Numbered from the stretch's first letter, positions 53,237 to 62,396 are shown. The stretch is DNA of 64,000 nt from JAHRAW01 sp965262585 (GCA_965262585.1 OZ253546.1:1674001-1738000); one strand, 5' to 3'. A program made the numbers and translations. The notes: generated by a model not told the origin, from the sequence alone.

Positions 53237-53665
53237 CTAGAGTTCCAGTGTCGCGGGCTGCTGCGCCTGATGGGCGTGTTCAGCACCAGCGTAAATTTTC
53301 AATTTGGACAGCATCACCCGCCCGAGTTTATTTCTCGGCAACATCCCCCGCACCGCGTTTTCGATGACCCGAGTCGGGTGCTTCTCGATCATCTCCCGAA
53401 ACGTGACGCTCTTGATGCCGCCGGGATGACCGGTGTGCCGATAGTAAATTTTGTCTTCAGCCTTGTTACCGGTAACCGCGACCTTGCCGGCGTTCACCAC
53501 CACGATGTAATCCCCGGTATCCACATGGGGCGTGTATTCCGGCTTGTGCTTGCCTCGCAGCCGATGAGCGATTTCAGCGGCCAACCGGCCCAAAACCTTG
53601 TCCTCGGCATCAATCACAAACCAATCACGCTTGACGGTCTCATTTTTGGCGGAAAATGTTTTCAT
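53237..53665 (-). CDS. rplM: 50S ribosomal protein L13
   Basis: A 142-residue L13: MKTFSAKNETVKRDWFVIDA, LGRLAAEIAHRLRGKHKPEYTPHVDTGDYIVVVNA, MLPRNKLGR. Standard length. It leads the rplM-rpsI operon. Confidence 0.97.
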   Translation of the reverse strand: MKTFSAKNETVKRDWFVIDAEDKVLGRLAAEIAHRLRGKHKPEYTPHVDTGDYIVVVNAGKVAVTGNKAEDKIYYRHTGHPGGIKSVTFREMIEKHPTRVIENAVRGMLPRNKLGRVMLSKLKIYAGAEHAHQAQQPATLEL

Positions 53666-54007
53666 TTGCTCAATTCGGTTCTTCAGTCGGTGCTTCAGGT
53701 TGACACTTCAATTCAGTGCTTCATTACCCCGGCCAGCACTCAAATACGCCCACCGGGGAAAAACGGACGGGGATAATACCCGAAGCCCCCCCCAAATACA
53801 AGGATTTATGCGCCCCTCACCCGCGCGCAACGACACCAGATTGCCAATGGCTTGAAACAAGGGTATTCGCAACAACCACTGCCGGGAGATACGCTGTAAT
53901 GGGACTGGCTACGCCGGGGTTTGTTCGACTGGATTCCCGTTTTCGCGGGAATGACGACGAGAGGGAATGGCGGGAATCTTGGAATATATGTCGGCGGAGT
54001 TGCCCCT
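53666..54007. other. Intergenic region upstream of rplM with one repeat
   Basis: This 342-bp stretch holds the rplM leader (minus strand), where GGTGCTTCAG- and AGTGCTTCAT-like short repeats occur, and one dRS3-like palindrome at 53928-53956. No gene is visible, and no clear sigma70 pair was identified. Confidence 0.7.
53928..53956 (-). repeat. dRS3-like palindrome
   Basis: ACTGGATTCCCGTTTTCGCG followed by GGAATGACG. Same core as the copies at 9028, 11342 and 11728. Confidence 0.8.
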
Positions 54008-56479
54008 TTACCCCCGCATGCGGGTGGCGCGGGGGTCGTATAGTGCGGTTAGGCTGGCTTGTGCGGGGATTAGGTTGCCGGCGATGTCGATTTGGATGTT
54101 GCCGCTGTCGAGGTAGGCTTGGTCTACGCCGTCTTGGTGGAGCACATAGCCGAGGCCCACTGAACCGCCCAGGGTGTGGCCGTAATTGCCTGAGGTCAGG
54201 TGGCCGACTATTTGCCCATCGCGCAGGATTGGTTCGTGATGGTAGAGGATCGCTTCGGGGTCTTTGAGCAGAAATTGCACCAGGCGTTTTTGCTTCCAGT
54301 CGCCGCTTTCTTTTTGTTTGATGATGGCGTCCCGGCCGATGAAGGGCTTTTGGTAGTCGCACACAAACCCGCAGCCGCATTCCAGGGGCGTGTCTTGGTC
54401 GGTGATGTCGTGGCCGAAGTGTAGGAATTTCTTTTCGATGCGGCCGCTGTCGAGGGCGTGCAGGCCGGCCATGCGCAAGCCGTGTTTTTCACCGGCGCGC
54501 CATAGATGATCGAAGCCATGGCGTGCCATATCCACCGGCAGGTAGATTTCCCAACCGAGTTCACCGACGAAGGATACCCGTGTGGCGCGCCCCACCGCAC
54601 AGCCGATTTCCACGGCTTGCGTGTCGCCGAAGGGGAAGTGGGCGGTGGACATGTCGTGGTCGAGGGCGTCGCTGAGCAAGTCGCGGCTGGCGGGGCCCAT
54701 CACTCCCAGCACCGCCCATGCATTGGTAACATCGGTAACTACGCAGTGCGCATCGGCGGCAATGTTGCGCCGCAACCAATCCATATCCCTGCCGGTGGTG
54801 GCGGCGGCGCCGACTACCAAGAATTGATCTTCGGCGAGGCGGGTAACGGTCAGTTCGGCTTCGATACCGCCGCGTTCGTTGAGCCAGTGCGTATAAACCA
54901 TTTTACCCGCCGCCAGATCCACATTGGCGGTGCAGATTCGTTGCAGCGCGCGGCAACTGTCGCGTCCCTGCAGCAGGTATTTGGAAAAACTGCTCTGGTC
55001 GAATAGCACCACTTGCTCGCGGAATGCGCGGTGCTCTGCGGCGGAATACTCAAACCAATTTTGCTTGCCGAAAGCGTATTCATACTTCGGCGTCACGCCT
55101 TGCGGAGCAAACCAGTTGGGGCGTTCCCAGCCAGCGACCTCGCCGAAACAGGCGTTGCGCTCGACCAGCCGTTCGTGGATTGGCGAATGGCGGACATTGC
55201 GCGACGATTCCATCTGCCGAAACGGATAATGCCGGTCGTATAACAACCCGAGGGTTTCGCTGACGCGCTCGCGCAGATACTGCCGGGTGCCTTGAAAGGC
55301 AAACATTCGGCGAATGTCGTTGCCCCATAAATCCGCCGGCGCATGGCCGCGCTCCATCCATTCCGCCAGCACTCGACCGAGCCCGCCCGAACTTTGAATG
55401 CCGACCGAATTGAGACCGGCGGCGATATAAAAATTCTTCAGTTCCGGCGCTTCGCCGAGGTGAAATTGATCGTCCGGGGTAAAACTCTCGGGCCCGCAGA
55501 AAAACTTTCGCCAGCCCGCGGTTTGCAACATCGGCACCCGCTGCATGGCATCTTCCAGCACCGGCATCAACTGTTCTTCTACATGCCCCTCGATCTCGTC
55601 GAAACAAAAATCTGCGGGGATGCCATGCTGCCCCCACGGCACCGCGTTTGGCTCAAACGCGCCGACCAGCAAGCCACCGGCTTCGGGTTTGTAGTAGGCG
55701 CATTTGTCGTGGTCGCGCAGGGTCGGCAAATCCGGCGGCAGGTCGGTGAATTTTTCGGTCACGGCGTAGTAGTGTTCGCAGGCGTGCAGCGGCACATTGA
55801 CGCCGGCCAATGCGCCGATGTGCCCGGCCCACAAACCGGCGCAGTTGACCACATAATCGGCGCGGATTTCGTGCTCGGCGTCATCACCAGCCTGCCGTGC
55901 GCGCACGCCGGTAACTTTGCCGTCGGATTGCGAGATGGCGGTGACGGTAACGCCTTCGAGGCACACCGCACCGCGTCCGCGCGCGCCTTTGATGAAGGCG
56001 GTGGTGAGGTCAACCGGGCTGGCATAGCCGTCTTGTGCAACCCAACTGCCGCCGAGCAAGTCGTCGGTTTTCAGCGGCGGAAAGAGTTTTTTGATTTCCG
56101 CCGGGGTAATGATTTCCACTTCGGTCACGCCGAAAGCCCGGTTCATGGCCGCCACGCGCTTCAACTCTTCGAAGCGTTCTTTGCTGTGTGCGATGGCAAG
56201 GGAACCGACCTGACGAAAGCCGGTCGCCTGGCCGGTCTCGGCCTCCAACTCGCGCAGCATGGGCAGGATCTGCACGATCATGTGTGCCTGACTCTCGCCG
56301 GCGCGCATGGTACCCACCAGCCCGGCGGCGTGCCAGGTGGTGCCGCAGGCGAACTGTTGACGCTCCAGCAGCAGTACATCGCTCCAGCCGAGTTTGGCGA
56401 GATGATAGGCGACGCTGGCACCGGTCACACCGCCGCCAATAACCACCGCACTGGCGCGCTGAGGAATTTCTTGGGTCAT
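54008..56479 (-). CDS. Sarcosine/dimethylglycine dehydrogenase-type flavoprotein
   Basis: An 823-residue protein. Residues 1-425 are a DAO-type FAD domain with the dinucleotide fold GGGVTGASVAYHL and the TWHAAGL motif, whose His50 is the covalent FAD site in mammalian homologues. Residues about 430-820 are GcvT-like folate-binding domains (VGELGWEIYLP, HFGHDITDQDTPLECGCGF). Homologues demethylate sarcosine or dimethylglycine, passing the methyl carbon to tetrahydrofolate. Sarcosine is the product of the creatinase in this window, so a link is attractive, but the gene is 17 kb away, and the exact N-methyl substrate is not decided by sequence. Confidence 0.88.
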   Translation of the reverse strand: MTQEIPQRASAVVIGGGVTGASVAYHLAKLGWSDVLLLERQQFACGTTWHAAGLVGTMRAGESQAHMIVQILPMLRELEAETGQATGFRQVGSLAIAHSKERFEELKRVAAMNRAFGVTEVEIITPAEIKKLFPPLKTDDLLGGSWVAQDGYASPVDLTTAFIKGARGRGAVCLEGVTVTAISQSDGKVTGVRARQAGDDAEHEIRADYVVNCAGLWAGHIGALAGVNVPLHACEHYYAVTEKFTDLPPDLPTLRDHDKCAYYKPEAGGLLVGAFEPNAVPWGQHGIPADFCFDEIEGHVEEQLMPVLEDAMQRVPMLQTAGWRKFFCGPESFTPDDQFHLGEAPELKNFYIAAGLNSVGIQSSGGLGRVLAEWMERGHAPADLWGNDIRRMFAFQGTRQYLRERVSETLGLLYDRHYPFRQMESSRNVRHSPIHERLVERNACFGEVAGWERPNWFAPQGVTPKYEYAFGKQNWFEYSAAEHRAFREQVVLFDQSSFSKYLLQGRDSCRALQRICTANVDLAAGKMVYTHWLNERGGIEAELTVTRLAEDQFLVVGAAATTGRDMDWLRRNIAADAHCVVTDVTNAWAVLGVMGPASRDLLSDALDHDMSTAHFPFGDTQAVEIGCAVGRATRVSFVGELGWEIYLPVDMARHGFDHLWRAGEKHGLRMAGLHALDSGRIEKKFLHFGHDITDQDTPLECGCGFVCDYQKPFIGRDAIIKQKESGDWKQKRLVQFLLKDPEAILYHHEPILRDGQIVGHLTSGNYGHTLGGSVGLGYVLHQDGVDQAYLDSGNIQIDIAGNLIPAQASLTALYDPRATRMRG

Positions 56480-56514
56480 GTTTTTTAAGTCCAGATATTA
56501 ATGAATAATTTATA

Positions 56515-57363
56515 TCAGAATTCCGGCCATCCGAGCAAGGCGATGGCGGCGAATATTATAATCGAGGCGACTATCCTGCGCAGCCCGGCGGGTTCCTTGA
56601 AATAAAACGCGCCGATGAGGGCGGCGATGACCACCGAGGTTTCGCGGAGTGCCGAGACCAGCGCGATGGGGGCCAGAGTCATCGCCCACACCACCGTCCA
56701 GTATGCCGTCAACGATAGCAGCGAAGCGAACAAACTGATTCGCCATTTGGATTTGAGGGCAATCACTTCGGCCAACGAACGCCGATGCAACACATACAAC
56801 ATCATCGGCACGCTGTCGAGGATCGACAGCCAGACCATGTAGGCCGGGACGTTCATAGACGAACGCCCGCCGACTCCGTCGACGATGGTGTAGGCGCCGA
56901 TAAAGCCGGAAGTGACCAGCGCGCTGACCAGGGCGCGGCGGTGGTTCAGCACCGCGCCCAGCCGCCGGGTGGCGAAAATCATGATGCCGCCGATTACTCC
57001 GCCGAGGGACAATAACTGGATGCCGGTCAAGGTCTCGTTCAGCACCAATACCCCCCACAGGGCCACCAGAATCGGTGCGCATCCACGGGCTACCGGATAC
57101 GCTTGAGCGAAATCGCCGTAGCGGTAGGCGCGCGCCAGACTCAGGTAATAACCAAAATGCAGGATCGCCGAGGCGAATAGGTATGGCCAACTGCTCGGAT
57201 GCGGCAGGCCCACCAGCGGCATCAATGGAAGCACCAGCACCAGCGTGGCGATCTGTATGCCGGTGATGGATAGCAGTTTGTCGTCGTCCCGTTTTACAGA
57301 CGCATTCCACACCGCGTGAAAAAATGCCGCCACCAGCACGGCGAAAATGAGATGTGCGTCCAC
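56515..57363 (-). CDS. EamA/DMT-family transporter
   Basis: A 282-residue protein with ten hydrophobic segments in two EamA halves, the usual drug/metabolite transporter layout (FFHAVWNASVKRD in helix 1; ARAYRYGDFAQAYPVARG; second half ETSVVIAALIGAFYFKEP). The substrate is unknown. It lies 35 bp upstream of the flavoprotein gene on the same strand and may serve it by moving an amine or amino acid. Confidence 0.88.
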   Translation of the reverse strand: MDAHLIFAVLVAAFFHAVWNASVKRDDDKLLSITGIQIATLVLVLPLMPLVGLPHPSSWPYLFASAILHFGYYLSLARAYRYGDFAQAYPVARGCAPILVALWGVLVLNETLTGIQLLSLGGVIGGIMIFATRRLGAVLNHRRALVSALVTSGFIGAYTIVDGVGGRSSMNVPAYMVWLSILDSVPMMLYVLHRRSLAEVIALKSKWRISLFASLLSLTAYWTVVWAMTLAPIALVSALRETSVVIAALIGAFYFKEPAGLRRIVASIIIFAAIALLGWPEF

Positions 57364-57414
57364 GGGAAGTTATGCGCCGGGCTGCTTGGTCTGCAGAACC
57401 ACGCCGCCCGGCTA

Positions 57415-59040
57415 CTAACTCAGGTCGCGGTTTTCGATGCAGCGCACCACTTGCACCAGATCTCTGACCGTGTCCTGATGGATGGAACTGGTGTCAATAC
57501 TGCTGGTCTTGCGCTCGCTCAGGCGCTGTCGGTGGCAAGCAACGCTGTCCCTTGCCATATCCATCACCCGCTCCATCACCGTGGTGATTTGCCGGGTGGT
57601 TGCCTTGCGGCTCAGCCGTTCGTCGGCGGCAAAATTGGTGATGTCCAGTTGAATGACCTTGAGCACCTCGGCGTGCAACGCATACAACTCGGCGCGCCCG
57701 GCGGCGGAAAATTCCACGCCACGGTCGATGCGCTTGAGGGCAAGGCGCGCCAAGTTATGGGAAATCACATCGCCGATGTTTTCCATGGTGGTGGCAAAGC
57801 GCAGGATTTCATCGAGCAGGATTTCGTCGGGCGCGGTGGCGTGGCGGCGCACCTCCGAAAGATAACGTTGAATGGCTTTGTTGCGCGCGTTGATTTCCCG
57901 GTCGCGGGCGACGAAGCGGTCGATGGCCGAGCGGTCGGCGGCTTCGAACATGGAGAGCGCACCGGCGCACAACGCTTCGGTGTTGTCGGCGAGGCGAAAC
58001 GCTTCACGGCGGGCGCAGGACAACGCTCGTTTGGGCTGGCTGAGCAACGCCGAGTCGAGACCGGCGCCGGGCGCAAGGGCGCCGCCCTCCGGTGTTTCCG
58101 GGTTGCGGGAAACGATGAGCCATTTTGCCAACGCCGCCACACGGTTGCCGAGTGGCACAAAAACCAGCGCGAGGACTAAGTTGAACGCCAGATGCGCATT
58201 GATGACTTGCGCACCGGCGGAGGGCCCCAGCAAATCGATATTAACTTGGAGCCAGTCGCCGAATAAAAGCGCCACCACTCCCAACGCCGTTCGCATCAGA
58301 AAATTGGCGAGCACCACGGCGTAACTGTCGATGTGGCGGCGGTTGGCGAGAAACAAGGCGATTAAGCCGGAGCCGAGGTTGGCGCCCACCACCGCAAAGA
58401 CAAACAGCGGAGCCCCCACCAGCCCGGCGTCGGCGAGCGAAGCGATGATCAACACCACGGCAACGCTGGAATGTGCCGCCCAGGTGAACAGCGCCGAGAC
58501 CAGCAGCGCAATCAAGGGTAGCGCGTTGAGAGCCAACACCAGATCACCGGGCGGCGAATCCGCGAGCGGCGAGACGGATTGCCTGAGCAGTTGAATGGAC
58601 AGCAGGATTAAACCGAGTCCGAGGAAGATCCGCCCCAGTTGCTGATGACGCCAGTTGGCGCTCAAGCGGTGCATGCCGAGGCCCACGCACAACAGCAGTG
58701 GCGGCAGGAAAGACAGGTCCAGATACAACACGCGAACCGCGATGGCCGAGCCCAGATCGGCGCCGAGAATGACCGCCACGGCGGTGGTCATGGGCAGCAG
58801 GCCGCTGGTCACCAGCGAGGTGGTCAGCAGGATGGCGGCGGTGGCGCTCTGCAATGCGCAAGCGGAAAAAACCCCACCGGCGAAGGCGCGCAAGCGGGAA
58901 GCGGTGGCCGCGGAGACCAGCGAGCCGATGCGCCCGGCATAGGCTTTCTCGACCGCCATGCGCACCGTGTAACTGCCCCACAACAGCAGGCAGACGCCAC
59001 CGGCCACATTCAGCGCAAATAGCAGTTTCGGCGTGGTCAT
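57415..59040 (-). CDS. Na/Pi cotransporter family protein with PhoU-like domain
   Basis: A 541-residue protein. The N-terminal 320 residues hold two inverted NptA repeats, with the QSS-type motifs read as LQSATAA and AHSSVAV. The C-terminal 200 residues are a PhoU-like helical domain. Relatives move phosphate with sodium, in some cases as efflux. It is between phnW and the EamA gene on the minus strand, which fits handling of phosphate or phosphonate. Confidence 0.9.
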   Translation of the reverse strand: MTTPKLLFALNVAGGVCLLLWGSYTVRMAVEKAYAGRIGSLVSAATASRLRAFAGGVFSACALQSATAAILLTTSLVTSGLLPMTTAVAVILGADLGSAIAVRVLYLDLSFLPPLLLCVGLGMHRLSANWRHQQLGRIFLGLGLILLSIQLLRQSVSPLADSPPGDLVLALNALPLIALLVSALFTWAAHSSVAVVLIIASLADAGLVGAPLFVFAVVGANLGSGLIALFLANRRHIDSYAVVLANFLMRTALGVVALLFGDWLQVNIDLLGPSAGAQVINAHLAFNLVLALVFVPLGNRVAALAKWLIVSRNPETPEGGALAPGAGLDSALLSQPKRALSCARREAFRLADNTEALCAGALSMFEAADRSAIDRFVARDREINARNKAIQRYLSEVRRHATAPDEILLDEILRFATTMENIGDVISHNLARLALKRIDRGVEFSAAGRAELYALHAEVLKVIQLDITNFAADERLSRKATTRQITTVMERVMDMARDSVACHRQRLSERKTSSIDTSSIHQDTVRDLVQVVRCIENRDLS

Positions 59041-59101
59041 AAGTTAGCGGTTAAGGGTTAGCGGTCAGGCGCGGCGTTCATGCAGACTAATCCATCGCAT
59101 G

Positions 59102-60253
59102 CTACTCGACCAGCCCTTCGATACCCAGCGAATCGAGGGTGCTGCGAATCGCCGCCAGCGCGCCGTTCATCTGCGTCTCGTCGAGGTGGCCGATGCAGCC
59201 GATGCGAAAACTATCGGCCACGGTGAGTTTGCCCGGATAGATTACATAGCCGCGTTTGCGCAAGTTTTCGTAGAAGTCGTCGAAGCAGAACTTCGGGTTT
59301 TTCGGCATGTGGAAGGTAACGATGATGGGCGCTTGCAGATGATCCGGCAGCAGCGGCTTGAATCCCATCGCCTTCATCCCGGCAATGAGAATATCGCAAT
59401 TTTGCCGATACCGCCCGCCACGGCCTTCGACCCCGCCTTCCCGGTCGAATTCGGTCAACGCCTGATCCAACGCCAGCAGCACATGGGTGGGCGGGGTGAA
59501 ACGCCATTGCCGGTTTTTTTGCATGGCGCGCCATTGGTCATACAAATCCAGCGACAAAGACGGCGAATTGCCAGAGGTTTCGGCAAGCGCGGTTTCGCGG
59601 GCAATGCAATAACCGACTCCGGGCGCGCCTTCCAAGCATTTATTGCCGGAAGCCGCCACCGCATCAAACGGAATTTCCCGGCAGTCTAGCGGCAGCGCAC
59701 CGAATGCGCTCATGGCATCGACCAGCAATCGCCGCCCGGCGGTTGCCACCCGTTCGGCGATCTCCGCAAGAGGGTTGAGGATGCCCGAAGTGGTTTCGCA
59801 ATAAACCACGGCCACATGGGTGATGGACGGGTCACGGTCGAGGGTTTGCGCCAGCAGGTCGGGGTCCACCGGCGTGTCTTCGGTGGATTCTTGAATCACA
59901 TAGGGGCGGTTTGCGTAATCGCAGATTCGCGCCATGCGGTGTCCGTATGCGCCGTTGACGCAGATCAGCAACTTGCCGGACGGCGGCACAAAACAGCCGA
60001 TCATGGCTTCCACCACGAAGGTTCCGCTGCCCTGAAGCGGCACCGCCACATAATCCGCCCCGCCGCCCACCATGTCCACCAGCCGCGCCAGCACCCGCGC
60101 ATTGAGTTCGATGAAGCCGTGGTCTCTGGAGCCGTAGTCGTGCAGCATCGCCTGCTTGACGGTGCTCGAAGTGGTCAACGGGCCCGGAGTAAGCAGCCAG
60201 GGATCGCCGTCTGGGGAGGCGGCGTGCGGATGGGAGGATGATGGCGGGTTCAT
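59102..60253 (-). CDS. phnW: 2-aminoethylphosphonate-pyruvate transaminase
   Basis: PLP enzyme that converts 2-aminoethylphosphonate and pyruvate to phosphonoacetaldehyde and alanine. The 383-residue protein has LLTPGPLTTSSTVK, DYGSRDHGF, VDAMSAFGALP and the Schiff-base Lys205 in SGNKCLEGAPG. All match PhnW rather than the related alanine-glyoxylate aminotransferase. No phnX or phnA/phnY is in the window, so the next step is encoded elsewhere. A divergent LysR gene and paired direct repeats lie just upstream. Confidence 0.93.
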   Translation of the reverse strand: MNPPSSSHPHAASPDGDPWLLTPGPLTTSSTVKQAMLHDYGSRDHGFIELNARVLARLVDMVGGGADYVAVPLQGSGTFVVEAMIGCFVPPSGKLLICVNGAYGHRMARICDYANRPYVIQESTEDTPVDPDLLAQTLDRDPSITHVAVVYCETTSGILNPLAEIAERVATAGRRLLVDAMSAFGALPLDCREIPFDAVAASGNKCLEGAPGVGYCIARETALAETSGNSPSLSLDLYDQWRAMQKNRQWRFTPPTHVLLALDQALTEFDREGGVEGRGGRYRQNCDILIAGMKAMGFKPLLPDHLQAPIIVTFHMPKNPKFCFDDFYENLRKRGYVIYPGKLTVADSFRIGCIGHLDETQMNGALAAIRSTLDSLGIEGLVE

Positions 60254-60282
60254 TTTTGCTCGGCAGTTTGGGATGGTTGCGG

Positions 60283-60345
60283 ATTGCTATTTATACTTCG
60301 GTCAAATAGTATTTATCAAATTGCTATTACCGACCGGTCAAATAG
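60283..60345. promoter_or_regulatory. Paired direct repeats in the phnW-LysR intergenic region
   Basis: ATTGCTATTTA and CGGTCAAATAG at 60283-60309 recur as ATTGCTATTAC and CGGTCAAATAG at 60320-60345, about 36 bp apart. The CGGTCAAATAG half is identical in both copies. This lies in the 95-bp divergent region, where a LysR protein would bind; the site is a candidate operator controlling phnW and its own gene. Confidence 0.6.
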
Positions 60346-60348
60346 ATT

Positions 60349-61230
60349 ATGCCCCTTTCACACGCCCATTTGCGCTCGTTTCACGCGGTCGCCATCCAGG
60401 GCAGTTTCACCAAAGCGGCGGAAATGTTGCACATTACTCAGCCGACTCTGTCCGGGCAAGTCAAAGAATTGGAAGAAAGATACGGAGTAAAACTGTTCAG
60501 CCGCCACGGCCGCCGCATCGAACTGACGGATTTGGGGCGCTCGGCGTTGGCCATTACGCGGCGGCTGTTTCACTACGAAGAGGAAGTCGAACAACTGCTG
60601 CTGGCGGCGCGCGGGCTGACCACCGGCGAACTCAAAGTGGGCGCAGACTCGCCCTATATCATCACCCCGCTGCTGGCGAGATTCCAACGGCGTTATCCCG
60701 GCATTCAGATTTCCATTCAATACGGCAATTCCGAACAGGTGATGAAGTGGCTCGATTCCGGGCGTTGCGACATCGCCATTCTGCCGAATGTGCCGGTCGA
60801 AGATGAGCGGCTGCAAGTCGTGCCGCTGTTGTCCGATCAACTGGTGCTGTTCGTCACCCGCGATCACCCGTGGCACCAGCGACACGCGGTCGCCATCGAA
60901 GAATTGGTGGGTCAACGGATCATCATGCGCGAACCCGGCTCACGCACCCGCGCAATTTTTGAAAAAGCGTTGTCGGATTGCGGCGTGACGCTGACCGAGC
61001 GCATGGAAATCAGCAGCCGCGAAGGCGTGCGCGAAGCCGTGGCCGCCGGATTCGGCATCGGCGTAGTCTCGGAAAACGAGTTGGGCGACGACCTCCGATT
61101 CCGCTCCCTCACCGTCAACAACGCCGACCTGACCCATTCGGAATTCGCCATCTGCCGCAAACAGGGACGCGCAGTGCGGGTAACCGGCGCATTTTTGGAG
61201 TTGGCGGCGGATAGCCTCGAGCAAGATTGA
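60349..61230 (+). CDS. LysR-family regulator next to phnW
   Basis: A 293-residue LysR protein. The HTH is FHAVAIQGSFTKAAEMLHITQPTLSGQVK, outlined as residues 10-40, and the effector domain starts near residue 92 (LKVGADSPY). It is divergent from phnW, the usual place for a regulator of its neighbour. 2-aminoethylphosphonate or its product would be a natural effector. The 3' end is duplicated at 61675-61740. Confidence 0.92.
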   Translation: MPLSHAHLRSFHAVAIQGSFTKAAEMLHITQPTLSGQVKELEERYGVKLFSRHGRRIELTDLGRSALAITRRLFHYEEEVEQLLLAARGLTTGELKVGADSPYIITPLLARFQRRYPGIQISIQYGNSEQVMKWLDSGRCDIAILPNVPVEDERLQVVPLLSDQLVLFVTRDHPWHQRHAVAIEELVGQRIIMREPGSRTRAIFEKALSDCGVTLTERMEISSREGVREAVAAGFGIGVVSENELGDDLRFRSLTVNNADLTHSEFAICRKQGRAVRVTGAFLELAADSLEQD

Positions 61231-61243
61231 GGTGCGACACGGG

Positions 61244-61519
61244 CTAGGCGCGTTTCGCTTTGAGCGGGAATTTGCCGGGGTTGCGGATAATCTCTTCGGT
61301 CAGATCCACATCCATATCTGGCCAGTAAAAATGCCCCGGCGACGGCTCCTCAACCTTGAGGATGGATTTCACCGCCTGATCTTGGAACCACGGAAAATCC
61401 TCAAACGGCATAAATAACTCCCGATCGTGCGCCAGCAACCACACGCCATTGCCGGAAATGTGGGTTACTTCAACCATATCAACCGCCGAAATGTCGTTTC
61501 CACGAATTGATGAATTCAT
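61244..61519 (-). CDS. DUF2442 protein
   Basis: A 91-residue protein with VEVTHISGNGVWLLAHDRELF, FPWFQDQAV and YWPDMDVDLTEEII, the DUF2442 pattern. These proteins are often encoded after DUF4160 and suspected to form a toxin-antitoxin-like or accessory pair; the function is not established. The ATG at 61519 overlaps the end of the DUF4160 frame. An internal ATG at 61477 is a possible shorter start. Confidence 0.82.
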   Translation of the reverse strand: MNSSIRGNDISAVDMVEVTHISGNGVWLLAHDRELFMPFEDFPWFQDQAVKSILKVEEPSPGHFYWPDMDVDLTEEIIRNPGKFPLKAKRA

Positions 61520-61679
61520 CGCAATGAACCTCCACGAGTAATTGAATTTGTTTCAGTTGCTTTTTGGAATAACGGTAATTATCCGCCACTTCGATTTTCG
61601 GTTCAAGCCATACTTTCGCTTCACCTTCGCCGGACGCCATATGCACATGCATGCGGGTTTCTTCTCGCGATTTACCATC
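61479..61679 (-). pseudogene. 5'-truncated DUF4160 gene
   Basis: Minus-strand frame reading SREETRMHVHMASGEGEAKV, WLEPKIEVA, LLVEVHCDEFINSWKRHFGG and a stop. This is the C-terminal two thirds of a DUF4160 protein. Toward its expected start the frame passes at about 61675 into sequence matching the antisense of the LysR 3' end, and no start codon follows. It was not picked up as an intact gene, and the first 20-25 residues are missing. It probably was the partner of the DUF2442 gene. Confidence 0.75.
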
Positions 61680-61827
61680 TGCCGCAAGCAGAGACGCGCA
61701 GTGCGGGTGACCGCGTGTTTTGGAATTTGGCGGCGGATAGTTGCCAGAGTGGCGGGAAATAACCGCTCATAGACCGCTGTTGTCGGCTATCATCCGCCCC
61801 TTACCACCACCTGCAGAGGGTTTTTCT

Positions 61828-62379
61828 GTGAAAACATTGAAAATCGCGGCACTCACCGCCGCCATGCTTCTGACCGCCTGTGATAACGACACTCCTGTTT
61901 CGGCTGCCGGCGAATCAGCAAATGGAATCAATACTCCGTTTGGTTTGCAGTGGGGGCAAAGCAAAGCCCAGTTGGAAACAAACGGCGTACAGTTCTCTTC
62001 TTGCACCGAGGACGGCGAATTTATGACTTGTACGACATACAACCCACCAAAGATGGTTTCTTTTATTAAACGCTGCGATTTATCTTTTCACTCATCGCAT
62101 GGGTTGCACAGAATTTTTGCTTCTTCTAAATGGTTTATGTTGGACAGATCTGGCATCCAAGAATTATATGGGCAAACCAAAGCGGCTTTGACTGAAAAAT
62201 ACGGAACGCAGGATTTTGAAGATGAAAGCTTCGGCGCTAATCAATATGCCACCCATTGGTTTGATGATTCTGGTGCTGTAATACAATTAGTTGTAGATGG
62301 ATCGGGCTTTATGAGAATTGACTATCACTCTAATAAATTTAAGGAACTCGATCCAAATAGCGACAAACATGCCCTTTAA
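61828..62379 (+). CDS. Lipoprotein of unknown function
   Basis: A 183-residue protein with a lipoprotein signal: MKTLKIAALTAAMLLTAC, acylated Cys at 18. The start is GTG at 61828, supported by AGAGGG 7 bp upstream; the frame further upstream is unlikely. The mature part (NGINTPFGLQWGQSK, SFIKRCDLSFHSSHG, ALTEKYGTQDF) is not a recognised domain. It is followed after 17 bp by another small gene. Confidence 0.75.
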   Translation: MKTLKIAALTAAMLLTACDNDTPVSAAGESANGINTPFGLQWGQSKAQLETNGVQFSSCTEDGEFMTCTTYNPPKMVSFIKRCDLSFHSSHGLHRIFASSKWFMLDRSGIQELYGQTKAALTEKYGTQDFEDESFGANQYATHWFDDSGAVIQLVVDGSGFMRIDYHSNKFKELDPNSDKHAL

Positions 62380-62396
62380 ACTGTGGAGCAAATAAA

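Larger units (their letters stand above)
61148..61740 (+). repeat. Duplicated 3' end of the LysR gene flanking a DUF2442/DUF4160 cassette
   Basis: Bases 61148-61214 recur at 61675-61740 (about 67 bp, by eye near 88 percent identical). Both read CCATCTGCCGCAA...GACGCGCAGTGCGGGT...TTGGCGGCGGATAG. The first copy is inside the LysR reading frame; the second is non-coding and abuts the broken DUF4160 frame. The segment between them holds the small DUF2442 gene. Confidence 0.8.

Noticed and set aside
55343..56488. Plus-strand frame of 381 codons opposite the flavoprotein gene
   Set aside because: Fully inside a strong, motif-bearing gene on the other strand; no motifs of its own.
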